A stretch of DNA of 64,000 bases, taken from assembly GCA_964388175.1 (NCBI GenBank), contig CAYLYS010000005.1:1-64000 (forward strand), read 5' to 3'. The translations under genes and the position numbers were made by a program. Positions 42,577 to 52,314 of this stretch are shown one piece after another (within the stretch, counting starts at the first letter, position 1; every line of letters starts with the position of its first letter). Origin of the DNA: JAITWN01 sp964388175. GTDB taxonomy: Bacteria; Pseudomonadota; Gammaproteobacteria; SZUA-140. Under the pieces are notes generated by a model that made no database searches, was not told the DNA's origin, and saw only the letters and a program-made list of their open reading frames with translations.

Positions 42577-42828
42577 CCCTTGCAGCGTATGGGGGCTGGC
42601 GTACCGAGTCTCTCGCAGTGGAGATGCCGCGGGCTTTGTGGGAGTGACGCGTAACGCGATTGCCGGGGCGGTGAAGGTCTGCGGGGAAGCGCCGCATCGG
42701 CAGCACGGCGGGCGGTCAGGAGAAGGCGGGTAACGCGCGCCTCCTCGCCCGCAAGCGGAGAAAGGAGGGGCGCCCCATTATCATGCTGCTGTCGCAGCAG
42801 TGTCGCCCGGGCATCGGGCCGGGAGGCG
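42577..42828 (+). other. Gap between convergent TPR-barrel and ABC permease genes
   Basis: 252 bp without a supported gene between two convergent units. A weak AGCCC/GGGCT pair follows the TPR-barrel stop, but no T-run was found. Nothing else recognisable. Confidence 0.4.
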
Positions 42829-43575
42829 TCAATCCCGCAGTGCGTTGAATGCCGTCACCGCCCACGCCAGCGTCGCGCCCGCGAACGCCAGCATGACGGC
42901 CAGACCCTTGAAGTAGACCGCGAAGTCGGGCGGGCCGATGAGCACGGCGCGTACCGCTTCGACGGCGTAGGTGATGGGGTTGATCAGCGAGATGTACTGT
43001 ATCCAATCCGGCATGAACTGCTTGGGCACCAGCGCCGAGGAGAAGAACATCAGCGGCAGGGTCATCAGGTTGCCGATCATGACCAGCGGTTCTTCGCGCT
43101 GCAGGGTGATGGCGAAGCCGTTCGATATGGCGGCGAAGCCGATGCCGAGCAGGAACACCACCAGCATGCCGAGGACCAGATAAAGCACGTTCATGGTGAT
43201 GGTCGAGTGCATCAGCCAGGCGACGATGAGCATGATCAGCGCCTGCGCGATCACCTGCACCGCGGAGTGCAGCACGCGGCTCAGCACGATGGCGATGCGC
43301 GATACCGGCGAGACCAGCATCTTGTCCACCGTGCCGGCCGAGATCTCGCGCAGCAGGCTGACGCCCGACCACGACGAGCCGAACAGCACGGTCATGATCA
43401 GAATGCCCGGGACCATGAAATCCATGTAGTTTTCGGTCTGGACGAAGCGGCCGAACAACTGGCCGAAGATGAGCAGCCAGATCAGCGGCTGGATCAGCGT
43501 GAACAGCGTCCACAGCGGCATCCGCAGCGTGATGATCATGTACTTGTTGAACAGGTGCCAGGTGTCCGCGATCAT
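42829..43575 (-). CDS. ABC-2 type exporter permease
   Basis: Integral membrane permease of 248 residues, DrrB/NodJ-like. It has six membrane segments, beginning with LWTLFTLIQPLIWLLIFGQLF. The family stretch is MDFMVPGILIMTVLFGSSWSGVSLLREISAGTVDKMLVSPVSR, with the coupling helix between TM2 and TM3. LINPITYAVEAVRAVLIG is the typical C-terminal motif. It lies 87 bp downstream of its ATPase partner. Such exporters move lipids, glycolipids or drugs; the substrate here is unknown. Confidence 0.9.
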   Translation of the reverse strand: MIADTWHLFNKYMIITLRMPLWTLFTLIQPLIWLLIFGQLFGRFVQTENYMDFMVPGILIMTVLFGSSWSGVSLLREISAGTVDKMLVSPVSRIAIVLSRVLHSAVQVIAQALIMLIVAWLMHSTITMNVLYLVLGMLVVFLLGIGFAAISNGFAITLQREEPLVMIGNLMTLPLMFFSSALVPKQFMPDWIQYISLINPITYAVEAVRAVLIGPPDFAVYFKGLAVMLAFAGATLAWAVTAFNALRD

Positions 43576-43662
43576 GGTTTACGTTTCCCGTCCGAGTTCT
43601 CTGCCAGTGCCAATATCAGTGCCGGTATCGATGCGATGCCAGCATCGATACCGGCGCCGCGC

Positions 43663-45180
<1,518 letters not shown>

Positions 45181-45480
45181 TAGCGGTCTTGCCCCCAGGA
45201 GACGGGCTGTGGTCACAGCCGGACAAGGATTCAGGGTTATCGAATGCTCGGTAACGGCCGTTTGTGTGTCGTTCTTTCGCCGCTGCCGTGGCCGGGGGTA
45301 CAATCCATCCGTGCCCGCTGCCGCGCACGGCGAGCGGATCCCAGCCTCAAGGCCGTACATTGTAGCTTATTATCGATTTCTCTCGCAGTAACTTTACGTA
45401 TATATGGGCTATAGGGCACAGCGGCCATGCCCCCGAATGCCCGGCTGCGGCAGCATGAGTCGCGATGAAAATTACCGGCA
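45181..45480 (+). other. Divergent intergenic region between ABC ATPase and tsaD
   Basis: 300 bp between divergent genes. An AT-rich stretch at about 45355-45410 (with TTATTATCG and GTATATATGG) probably contains the tsaD promoter, but no element could be assigned with confidence. Nothing else recognised. Confidence 0.4.
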
Positions 45481-46536
45481 ATGAACATCCTCGGCATTGA
45501 AACCTCTTGCGATGAAACCTCGGTCGCCCTTTACCAGGCGGGTCGCGGCGTGGTGGCGCACCGGATATACAGCCAGATCGCACTGCATGCCGAGTACGGC
45601 GGCGTGGTGCCCGAGCTCGCTTCGCGGGATCACGTGCGCAAACTGCTGCCGATGGTGTCCGCGCTCATGGACGAGGCCGGCCTGCGCGGCGCGCGGCCGA
45701 GCGGGGTGGCGTATACCGCCGGCCCCGGCCTGGCGGGCGCTCTGCTGGTGGGGGCGGCGCTGGGGCGGACCCTGGCCTGGACATGGCGCGTGCCCGCTGT
45801 TGCCGTCCATCACATGGAGGCGCATCTGCTCGCGCCGCTGCTGGAGCAGCCGGCGCCCACCTTCCCCTTCATCGCTCTGCTGGTTTCGGGCGGCCACACA
45901 CTGCTGGTGGCGGTGGCCGGGCCGGGTTCGTACCGCGTCATCGGCGAGACGCTCGACGATGCCGTCGGCGAAGCCTTCGACAAGACCGCGAGTTTGCTCG
46001 GTCTCGCCTATCCCGGCGGTCCGGCGCTCGAGCGCCTGGCGGCCACGGGCCGGAGCGGACGCTTCGATTTTCCGCGCCCCATGGTCGATCGCCCCGGGCT
46101 CGATTTCAGCTTCAGCGGATTGAAAACCCATGCCGCCAATACGCTGCGCGCGGGGCGGGAAGCGGCTGCCGATCCGCAGCTGGACGCGGACGTGGCACGG
46201 GCGTTTCAGGATGCGGTGGTGGAAACGCTGGCGGTCAAATGCCGCCGCGCGCTGCGCGAGACAGCGATGTCGCGTCTCGTCATCGCCGGTGGCGTGAGCG
46301 CCAACCAGTCGCTGCGACAAAGGCTGCAGCGCATGGCCGACGATGAAGGCGCCACGCTCTATTATCCGCGCATGGAATATTGCACCGACAACGGCGCCAT
46401 GATCGCATTCACCGGTTGTCTGCGACTGGCGGCGGGAGAGCGGGCGGAGGCGGGATTCAACGTCCGCGCGCGCTGGCCGCTCGATGAGCTGAATGCGATG
46501 GAGATCGATGTGACACGCTATCGGCCGGCGCTGTGA
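45481..46536 (+). CDS. tsaD: tRNA N6-adenosine threonylcarbamoyltransferase TsaD
   Basis: Transfers threonylcarbamoyl to A37 of ANN-decoding tRNAs, with TsaB, TsaE and TsaC. It is 351 residues with the N-terminus MNILGIETSCDETSVAL. The metal-binding histidine pair HHMEAH and the ATP site VSGGHTLLV are present, with DDAVGEAFDKTASLLGL and, near the end, YCTDNGAMIAF with the metal-binding Asp. It is divergent from the ABC ATPase gene. No good Shine-Dalgarno sequence is seen, but the start matches the family. Confidence 0.97.
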   Translation: MNILGIETSCDETSVALYQAGRGVVAHRIYSQIALHAEYGGVVPELASRDHVRKLLPMVSALMDEAGLRGARPSGVAYTAGPGLAGALLVGAALGRTLAWTWRVPAVAVHHMEAHLLAPLLEQPAPTFPFIALLVSGGHTLLVAVAGPGSYRVIGETLDDAVGEAFDKTASLLGLAYPGGPALERLAATGRSGRFDFPRPMVDRPGLDFSFSGLKTHAANTLRAGREAAADPQLDADVARAFQDAVVETLAVKCRRALRETAMSRLVIAGGVSANQSLRQRLQRMADDEGATLYYPRMEYCTDNGAMIAFTGCLRLAAGERAEAGFNVRARWPLDELNAMEIDVTRYRPAL

Positions 46537-46560
46537 CGCCGGGCGCGGAATCCGCCGTCG

Positions 46561-47157
46561 TCAGGTCTTCTTCTTGCCGATGCGCGGCTCGGTACCTTGC
46601 AGCAGATTGCGCACATTGCGGCGATGGCGCCAGAGCAGGGCGAGGCTCATGACCAGCGTGGCAACGATGAACGCTGCGTGCAGATGCATCAGCCAGGCCA
46701 GCAGCGGTGCGAGCGCCGCCGCGGTGATGGCGGCGAGCGACGAGATTCTGAACAGTACCGCCACCGCGAGCCAGACGCCGGCGAGCGCGAGCGCCAGCGG
46801 CCAGGCGTAGGCGAACAGCACGCCGATCGCGGTGGCCACGCCTTTGCCGCCCTTGAAGCCGAAGTACAGCGGATAGAGATGGCCGGCGAAAGCGCACAGC
46901 CCGGCCAGCGCAACGGTCACCGGGGACAGTTGCAGCGCCGCGGCGAGCACCACCGGCAGCAGCCCTTTGAGCAGGTCGCCGAGAAAGACCAGTGCGGCGA
47001 TCTTCTTGCCGCCGAAGCGCAGCACATTGGTTGCGCCGGGGTTGCCTGAACCTTGTCCGCGCGGATCGGGCAGTCCGGCCAGACGGCAGATGACGATCGC
47101 GGAAGAAATCGAACCCAGCAGGTAGGCGCAGACGCAGACGACGATATCGAGGAGCAT
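46561..47157 (-). CDS. plsY: Glycerol-3-phosphate acyltransferase PlsY
   Basis: Membrane enzyme that transfers acyl from acyl-phosphate to glycerol-3-phosphate, the first step of phospholipid synthesis. It is 198 residues with about five membrane segments. Three conserved motifs are present: GSISSAIVICRLAGLPDPRGQGSGNPGATN (motif 1), GHLYPLYFGFKGGKGVATAIG (motif 2) and a C-terminal RRNVRNLLQGTEPRI (motif 3 region). Convergent with tsaD and divergent from folB, as in many gammaproteobacteria. Confidence 0.96.
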   Translation of the reverse strand: MLLDIVVCVCAYLLGSISSAIVICRLAGLPDPRGQGSGNPGATNVLRFGGKKIAALVFLGDLLKGLLPVVLAAALQLSPVTVALAGLCAFAGHLYPLYFGFKGGKGVATAIGVLFAYAWPLALALAGVWLAVAVLFRISSLAAITAAALAPLLAWLMHLHAAFIVATLVMSLALLWRHRRNVRNLLQGTEPRIGKKKT

Positions 47158-47245
47158 CGGGTATGTGTGTTAGGATGCGGACAAGCGACAATATAAAGGA
47201 AATCGGTCGTTCGCGACATAGCCGCTGCGATCCGTGCGACGGGGC

Positions 47246-47608
47246 ATGAGCCAGGACATCGTTTATCTCACCGACCTGAAAATCGATACCATCATCGGCA
47301 TTTTCGATTGGGAACGCCGTGTCCGCCAGGTAGTCAGCCTGGATCTCGAAATGGCCACCGATGTGGCGCGCGCCGCCGCCAGCGATTCCATCGAAGACGC
47401 GCTCGACTACAAGGCGGTCGCCAAGACGGTGATCGAGTTCGTGCGCAGCAGCGATTTTAATCTCGTCGAAACCCTGGCCGAGAAAGTGGCCGAGCTGATT
47501 CTGAGCCGCTTCGCGGTCAGCCGGGTGCGTCTCAAACTCAACAAGCGCGGCGCCATTCGCGGCGCCCGCGACGTCGGTGTGATCATCGAGCGTCGCCGGG
47601 CGGATTGA
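47246..47608 (+). CDS. folB: Dihydroneopterin aldolase FolB
   Basis: Aldolase/epimerase of folate biosynthesis, 120 residues, the usual length. Features are DLKIDTIIGIFDWERRVRQ, where the catalytic Glu is in DWER, the LDYKAVAKTVIEF segment, LVETLAEKVAELIL and the C-terminal LNKRGAIRGARDVGVIIER. The start ATG at 47246 aligns with family N-termini. Its stop overlaps the folK start (TGATG). Confidence 0.96.
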   Translation: MSQDIVYLTDLKIDTIIGIFDWERRVRQVVSLDLEMATDVARAAASDSIEDALDYKAVAKTVIEFVRSSDFNLVETLAEKVAELILSRFAVSRVRLKLNKRGAIRGARDVGVIIERRRAD

Positions 47609-48111
47609 TGCCGCGCGTCTACATCAGTATCGGCAGTAATATCGATCGCGCCGCCAATATCCGTGCCGGCGTGCGCGCGTTGCGCGGGCGTTTCGGTGCG
47701 CTGTGCCTCTCCTCGGTCTACGATTCCGGCGCCGTCGGCTTCGACGGCGACGATTTCTATAATCTCGTCGCCGGCTTCGATACCGAAACCGATGTGCGCG
47801 AAGTGGCGGCGTTTCTGCGCGCCATCGAGGCGGAACATGGGCGCGTGCGTCCGGGTTCGGGCGCGGGGTTCGTATCGCGTACGCTCGATATGGATCTGCT
47901 GCTGTATGGCGATCTGGTGCGGGATGAAGGCGCGCTGCGGCTGCCGCGCGGCGAGATTCTCGAGTATGCCTTCGTGCTGGCTCCGCTGGCCGAGATCGCC
48001 GGCGATGCGTGTCATCCCGTGCTCGGCCGCCGCTATGCGGAATTGTGGGATGTGTTCGACGGTGACCGCGCGGCGCTCACGGCCGTGGACTTCGACTGGG
48101 ACGCGCCCTGA
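47608..48111 (+). CDS. folK: 2-amino-4-hydroxy-6-hydroxymethyldihydropteridine pyrophosphokinase FolK
   Basis: Adds pyrophosphate to hydroxymethyldihydropterin in folate synthesis, 167 residues. YISIGSNIDRAANIRAGVRAL is the N-terminal signature, DFYNLVAGFDTE follows, and SRTLDMDLLLYGDLV carries the Mg-binding DxD. Coupled to folB by TGATG overlap. The next gene (minus strand, pteridine-reductase-like) is functionally related. A GATC-rich stretch follows the stop. Confidence 0.95.
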   Translation: MPRVYISIGSNIDRAANIRAGVRALRGRFGALCLSSVYDSGAVGFDGDDFYNLVAGFDTETDVREVAAFLRAIEAEHGRVRPGSGAGFVSRTLDMDLLLYGDLVRDEGALRLPRGEILEYAFVLAPLAEIAGDACHPVLGRRYAELWDVFDGDRAALTAVDFDWDAP

Positions 48112-48169
48112 TCAAATTTGATCCAGATTGGATCAGATCTGGATGATCAAACCCGGACCGGATCGGATC
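48110..48169. repeat. Cluster of seven GATC sites with a hairpin
   Basis: Seven GATC tetramers occur in 60 bp between convergent folK and the SDR gene (48110, 48120, 48131, 48136, 48145, 48161, 48166). A perfect 8-bp stem ATCCAGAT/ATCTGGAT (48121-48128, 48137-48144) lies within. It may be a bidirectional transcription stop or a Dam-type site cluster; it lacks a T-run. Confidence 0.6.
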
Positions 48170-48200
48170 AAATCGGCGCAGGCTGCGCCGGTCGCGCGGT

Positions 48201-48962
48201 TCACCCTTGCAGCGAGCGTCCGCCATCCACCGCGATGATCTGTCCGGTGACGTAGGGCGCATCGCGCAGCAGGAACAGCACCGCGCGGGCGATGTCCGCG
48301 GGTTCGCCCGCACGCTTGAGCGCGGTGCGCGAGACGATGTCGGTCTGCGCCGCCTCACCGATGTCGTTTTCCGGCCAGAGTATGGCGCCGGGCGCGATGC
48401 CGTTGACGCGTACGTCCGGTCCGAGCTCGCGTGCGAGCGCCTGGGTCATCATTGCCAACCCGGCCTTGGAGATGCTGTAAACGCTGTGCGCCTTGAGCGG
48501 GCGTTCGCCGTGGATGTCGGTAATGTTGACGATGCAGCCGCGGCTGGCGGCAAGCAGCGGCGCCGCCGCCTGGGACAGAAAGAAAGGAGCTTTCAGATTG
48601 CAGTCGATGAGCTCGTGCCACTGCGCTTCGCTCACCGTGCCGCACGGCGTCGGGAAAAACGCCGACGCGTTGTTGATCAGTGCGTCGAGACGACCCCAGG
48701 CGGCATGCGCCTCGCCTATCACGGCATCCAGTGCAGACGTATCCAGCAGGTCGGCGCGGACGGCAAGCGCCGAATGCCCGCGCCGGGCATTGAGTTCATC
48801 GCGCAGACGGACAGCCTCGGCGGACGAGTGACGATAATGCAGGACGACATTCATGCCGCTGTCGTGCAGCAGGCGCGCGATGACGGCGCCGATGCGCCGC
48901 GCGGCGCCGGTGATGAGCGCCGTCTTGCCGGCAAGGTTCGATGAAATATGGTCGCTGCTCAT
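48201..48962 (-). CDS. Pteridine-reductase-like short-chain dehydrogenase
   Basis: A 253-residue SDR. The nucleotide-binding motif TGAARRIGAVIARLL is that of pteridine reductases (PTR1/FolM-type), which use NADPH to reduce dihydrofolate and other pterins. The NNASAF structural motif, the Asp/Ser-replaced catalytic region and YSISKAG (YxxxK) are present. GAILWPENDIGEA occupies the substrate loop in PTR1-like enzymes. Location beside folB and folK supports a pterin role. An ordinary SDR such as FabG is less likely because of the ARRIG motif. Divergent from the MidA-type gene across 53 bp. Confidence 0.85.
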   Translation of the reverse strand: MSSDHISSNLAGKTALITGAARRIGAVIARLLHDSGMNVVLHYRHSSAEAVRLRDELNARRGHSALAVRADLLDTSALDAVIGEAHAAWGRLDALINNASAFFPTPCGTVSEAQWHELIDCNLKAPFFLSQAAAPLLAASRGCIVNITDIHGERPLKAHSVYSISKAGLAMMTQALARELGPDVRVNGIAPGAILWPENDIGEAAQTDIVSRTALKRAGEPADIARAVLFLLRDAPYVTGQIIAVDGGRSLQG

Positions 48963-49015
48963 GGTCGTTCCGCCGTTCTCATGTCCGCCGATACTAGCAT
49001 GAGCGCGATGCGCGC

Positions 49016-50248
49016 ATGACAGGCCGCCTGCCTTTCGATGATCTGGGCGCGCTGCCGCCGCCGGACGCCGCCGCGCGCGCGCATGGCGAGCGCGTGCTGG
49101 CGATGATACGCGAGGTCATGCGGCGGGAAGGGGGGGCGATTCCCTTCGCCCGCTACATGGATCTCGCTCTGCATGCGCCCGCCCTCGGCTATTACAGCGC
49201 CGGCAGCGCCAAGCTCGGCGTCGCCGGCGACTTCGTCACCGCGCCCGAGATCTCGTCCCTGTTCGGTCGCTGTCTCGCGCGTCAGGCGGCGCAGGTGCTG
49301 ATGGCGCTGGACGGTGGAGAGATACTGGAAATCGGCGCCGGTTCCGGCGTCATGGCCTGCGATATCCTCGCCGAGCTCGAACGTCTGCAGGCGTTGCCGG
49401 CGCGTTACTGTATTCTCGAGAGCAGCGCCGACCTGCGCGCGCGCCAGGAAGCGCTCATCCGCGACCGCCTTCCGCATCTGGCCGCGCGTGTCGCCTGGCT
49501 GGACCGCCTGCCGGCGGCGGGATTCCGCGGCCTCATGCTGGCGAACGAACTGCTCGACGCCATGCCGGTGCATCTGCTGGTGCAATCCGGCGGCGATCCG
49601 CTCGAAGCCCATGTGCGCTGGGACGAAGACCGCTTCGCCTGGGTAGTCGGGGGCGCCGGGGAGGCGGCCGGTTCCGCCGGCGATCCGCGTCTCGCCGCGC
49701 GCCTCGAGGCCATCTTCGCTGAACTCGGGCGCGACGCTTTCGTCGACGGCTACCGTTTCGAAATCAATCTCGCCATGGAGTCCTGGCTGGCCGCTGCCGC
49801 TGCGGCGCTCGACGCCGGGCTGCTGCTGCTCATCGATTACGGTTATCCGCGCCGCGCGTACTACCATCCGCAGCGCGGGGCCGGCACGCTGATGTGCCAC
49901 TATCGCCACCGCGCACATGACGATCCGCTGATCCTGCCGGGTCTGCAGGACATGACCGCGCACATCGATTTCACCGCGCTGGCGGAAGCGGGGCTGGCGC
50001 AGGAGTTGAAGCTTGCAGGCTATAATAGCCAGGCTTGGTTTCTGTTCGGCTGTGGTCTGCAGGACCTGGTCGCGGACGCAATGCAATCTGCCACCGACGA
50101 TCTGCTGCGCGCGCGTATCTCGCAGCAGGTCCAGCGTCTGACACTGCCGGGCGAGATGGGGGAAAAAATCAAAGTAATGGCCTTGTCGCGGCGGCTGGAT
50201 GTTCCGCTGTGCGGATTTTCGCTGCGCGACGAACGGGGGAGCTTATGA
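49016..50248 (+). CDS. MidA/NDUFAF7-family SAM-dependent methyltransferase
   Basis: A 410-residue protein of the PF02636 family, whose eukaryotic member NDUFAF7 methylates an arginine of complex I. Motifs are GAIPFARYMDLALHAPALGYYSAG, the SAM-binding ILEIGAGSGVMACDIL, and LMLANELLDAMPVHLL. YGYPRRAYYHPQRGAGTLMCHYRHRAHDDPL is the family signature. The bacterial role is not settled. No good ribosome-binding site is seen before the ATG. 16 bp separate it from gdhA, so the two may be co-transcribed. Confidence 0.88.
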   Translation: MTGRLPFDDLGALPPPDAAARAHGERVLAMIREVMRREGGAIPFARYMDLALHAPALGYYSAGSAKLGVAGDFVTAPEISSLFGRCLARQAAQVLMALDGGEILEIGAGSGVMACDILAELERLQALPARYCILESSADLRARQEALIRDRLPHLAARVAWLDRLPAAGFRGLMLANELLDAMPVHLLVQSGGDPLEAHVRWDEDRFAWVVGGAGEAAGSAGDPRLAARLEAIFAELGRDAFVDGYRFEINLAMESWLAAAAAALDAGLLLLIDYGYPRRAYYHPQRGAGTLMCHYRHRAHDDPLILPGLQDMTAHIDFTALAEAGLAQELKLAGYNSQAWFLFGCGLQDLVADAMQSATDDLLRARISQQVQRLTLPGEMGEKIKVMALSRRLDVPLCGFSLRDERGSL

Positions 50249-50264
50249 AGGAGACGATAGCGCT

Positions 50265-51611
50265 ATGCCGGCGATAGAAGCCCGGATCAAAAGCATCATC
50301 GAAGAGGTTATCCGCCGCAACGCCGGCGAGGCCGAATTCCATCAGGCGGTCGAAGAGGTTGCCGCGACGCTGGCACCGGTGCTGCGCAAGCACCCGGAGT
50401 ATGCCGAACACAAGATCATCGAGCGCATCTGCGAGCCGGAACGCCAGATCATTTTCCGCGTGCCGTGGCAGGACGACCGCGGCATCGTGCAGATCAACCG
50501 CGGTTTCCGCGTCGGTTTCAACAGCGCGCTCGGTCCGTACAAGGGCGGCCTGCGTTTCCACCCTTCGGTGAATCTCGGCATCATCAAGTTTCTCGGCTTC
50601 GAGCAGATCTTCAAGAATGCGCTGACCGGCATGCCGATCGGCGGCGGCAAGGGCGGCGCCGATTTCGATCCCAAGGGCAAGTCCGACGGCGAGATCATGC
50701 GTTTCTGTCAGAGTTTCATGACCGCGCTGTACCCGTATGTCGGCGAGTGCATCGATGTGCCGGCGGGTGATATCGGCGTCGGCGCGCGCGAGATCGGCTA
50801 CTTCTTCGGCCAGTACAAGCGCATCACCGGACGCTATGAATCCGGCGTGCTGACCGGCAAGAGCCCGCATTGGGGCGGCGCTCTGGTGCGGCGTGAAGCG
50901 ACCGGCTATGGCGCCGCTTATTTTGCCGACGAGATGTTGAAAGTTCGTGGAGAAAGTATCGAAGGAAAGACCTGCGTCGTATCCGGATCCGGCAACGTCG
51001 CCATCTATGCCATCGAGAAACTGCAGTCTCTCGGCGCCAGGGTCGTTGCCTGTTCGGATTCGAACGGCGTCATCCATCATGAGCGCGGCATCGATCTGGA
51101 AACGCTGCGGCGCCTGAAGGAAGTGGAGCGGCGCCGGATCAAGGACTACGCCGACATCCATCGCGATGCGGCTTACATCGCCGGCGGCAATATCTGGGCG
51201 ATCCCGTGCCAGCTCGCATTCCCCTGCGCCACGCAGAACGAAATCGATGAGCAGTCCGCGCGCACGCTGGTGAGCAATGGCTGCATCGCGGTGAGCGAGG
51301 GCGCCAACATGCCGGCCACGGCGGCGGCGGTGCGCGTGTTCATCGCCGCGGGTCTGGCCTACGGGCCCGGCAAGGCGGCGAATGCCGGCGGTGTGGCGAC
51401 GTCGGCGCTCGAGATGCAGCAGAACGCGAGCCGTGATGCCTGGTCGTTCGAGCACACGGAGCAGCGCCTGCACGAGATCATGAGAAAGATCCATGCCGAC
51501 TGTTACGAGACCGCGGAGGAATTCGGCAGTCCGGGGAATTACATGGTGGGTGCCAACATCCTCGGTTTCCGCCGCGTTGCCGAAGCCATGCTGGCCTTCG
51601 GCGTGATCTGA
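50265..51611 (+). CDS. gdhA: Glutamate dehydrogenase (hexameric, probably NADP-specific)
   Basis: Reductive amination of 2-oxoglutarate, 448 residues as for small hexameric GDH. Catalytic-domain motifs are GPYKGGLRFHPSVN, with the glutamate/2-oxoglutarate lysine, LPIGGGKGG-type TGMPIGGGKGGADFDPKGKSD, and DVPAGDIGVGAREIG. The dinucleotide fold has VVSGSGNVAIYAIEKL with SDSNG after beta-2, which suits NADP. EGANMPAT ends the core. GAAGGAGA lies 10 bp upstream of the ATG at 50265. With glnA and ntrBC in the same window, both GDH and GS ammonia routes are represented. Confidence 0.96.
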   Translation: MPAIEARIKSIIEEVIRRNAGEAEFHQAVEEVAATLAPVLRKHPEYAEHKIIERICEPERQIIFRVPWQDDRGIVQINRGFRVGFNSALGPYKGGLRFHPSVNLGIIKFLGFEQIFKNALTGMPIGGGKGGADFDPKGKSDGEIMRFCQSFMTALYPYVGECIDVPAGDIGVGAREIGYFFGQYKRITGRYESGVLTGKSPHWGGALVRREATGYGAAYFADEMLKVRGESIEGKTCVVSGSGNVAIYAIEKLQSLGARVVACSDSNGVIHHERGIDLETLRRLKEVERRRIKDYADIHRDAAYIAGGNIWAIPCQLAFPCATQNEIDEQSARTLVSNGCIAVSEGANMPATAAAVRVFIAAGLAYGPGKAANAGGVATSALEMQQNASRDAWSFEHTEQRLHEIMRKIHADCYETAEEFGSPGNYMVGANILGFRRVAEAMLAFGVI

Positions 51612-51625
51612 GCCTTTCCTCTTCC

Positions 51626-51664
51626 GCCGGCGCGCCGCGTCCGCCTGGGTCGCGGCGCGCCGGC
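51626..51664. terminator. Perfect 14-bp GC hairpin between gdhA and FMN reductase
   Basis: GCCGGCGCGCCGCG pairs perfectly with CGCGGCGCGCCGGC around an 11-nt loop, midway between convergent genes. The very stable stem has no T-run, so it may be a bidirectional stop with Rho or a transcript-end stabiliser. Confidence 0.5.
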
Positions 51665-51669
51665 CGGGA

Positions 51670-52230
51670 TCAGCGTGAAGCCGTCCGGCTGAACGCGACG
51701 AAACCCTGCAGGAACTGTTGCAACTGCTCACGCACCTTATCGTCGAGCAGCGCGCCACTCTCATCGAACACGCGTCCGGCATGAGAAACGAGCAGGCGGC
51801 CGCCGAACCAGGGTTGCGTACCCAGCGTGCGCAGCACCGGCAGCCAGGCATTCTGCGCCAGCACCGTACCGAAGCCGCCGGGCGAGGCGCCGATCACCGC
51901 CACCGGGCGGCCGCCGAACACCTGCGCGATATCCGATGACGGCCGTGACAGCCAGTCGATGGCGTTCTTGAACACGCCGGGGATGGAGTGGTTGTATTCC
52001 GGGCTGGCCAGCAGCAGTCCGTCCGCGGCGATGATCCGTTCTTTCAGCGCGGCTACCGCCGGCGGAATACCTGATGCGGCTTCCAGGTCGCCGTCATAGA
52101 GTGGGATGTCCCGGATGGTGGCGATGTCGAGTTGCGACGATGTCGGCATGAGCGTGGCGGCGGCACGCAGCAGGGCGGCATTGAAGGAGCCCTGGCGCAG
52201 GCTGCCGGCGATTCCGATGATGCGGGTCAT
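51670..52230 (-). CDS. NADPH-dependent FMN reductase (chromate reductase-like)
   Basis: A 186-residue flavodoxin-fold reductase. GIAGSLRQGSFNAALLRAA binds the FMN phosphate, and LLASPEYNHSIPGVFKNAIDWLSRP is the family signature of ArsH/ChrR/YieF-type proteins. VAVIGASPGGFGTVLAQN is also typical. AAGGAGGACAC precedes the ATG at 52230. Such enzymes reduce quinones, chromate and azo compounds using two electrons. Located 84 bp downstream of a LysR gene with the same orientation. Confidence 0.9.
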   Translation of the reverse strand: MTRIIGIAGSLRQGSFNAALLRAAATLMPTSSQLDIATIRDIPLYDGDLEAASGIPPAVAALKERIIAADGLLLASPEYNHSIPGVFKNAIDWLSRPSSDIAQVFGGRPVAVIGASPGGFGTVLAQNAWLPVLRTLGTQPWFGGRLLVSHAGRVFDESGALLDDKVREQLQQFLQGFVAFSRTASR

Positions 52231-52314
52231 GATGTGTCCTCCTTGGGCGGGCACGGTCTCTGCACACTGTGATCGCCGCGATCCGTGTTGACAAGGGGGG
52301 AGTGACAAGGGAAA

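Noticed and set aside
50169..51851. 560-residue minus-strand open frame opposite gdhA
   Set aside because: Antisense to a conserved enzyme and overlapping two genes; no domain features.
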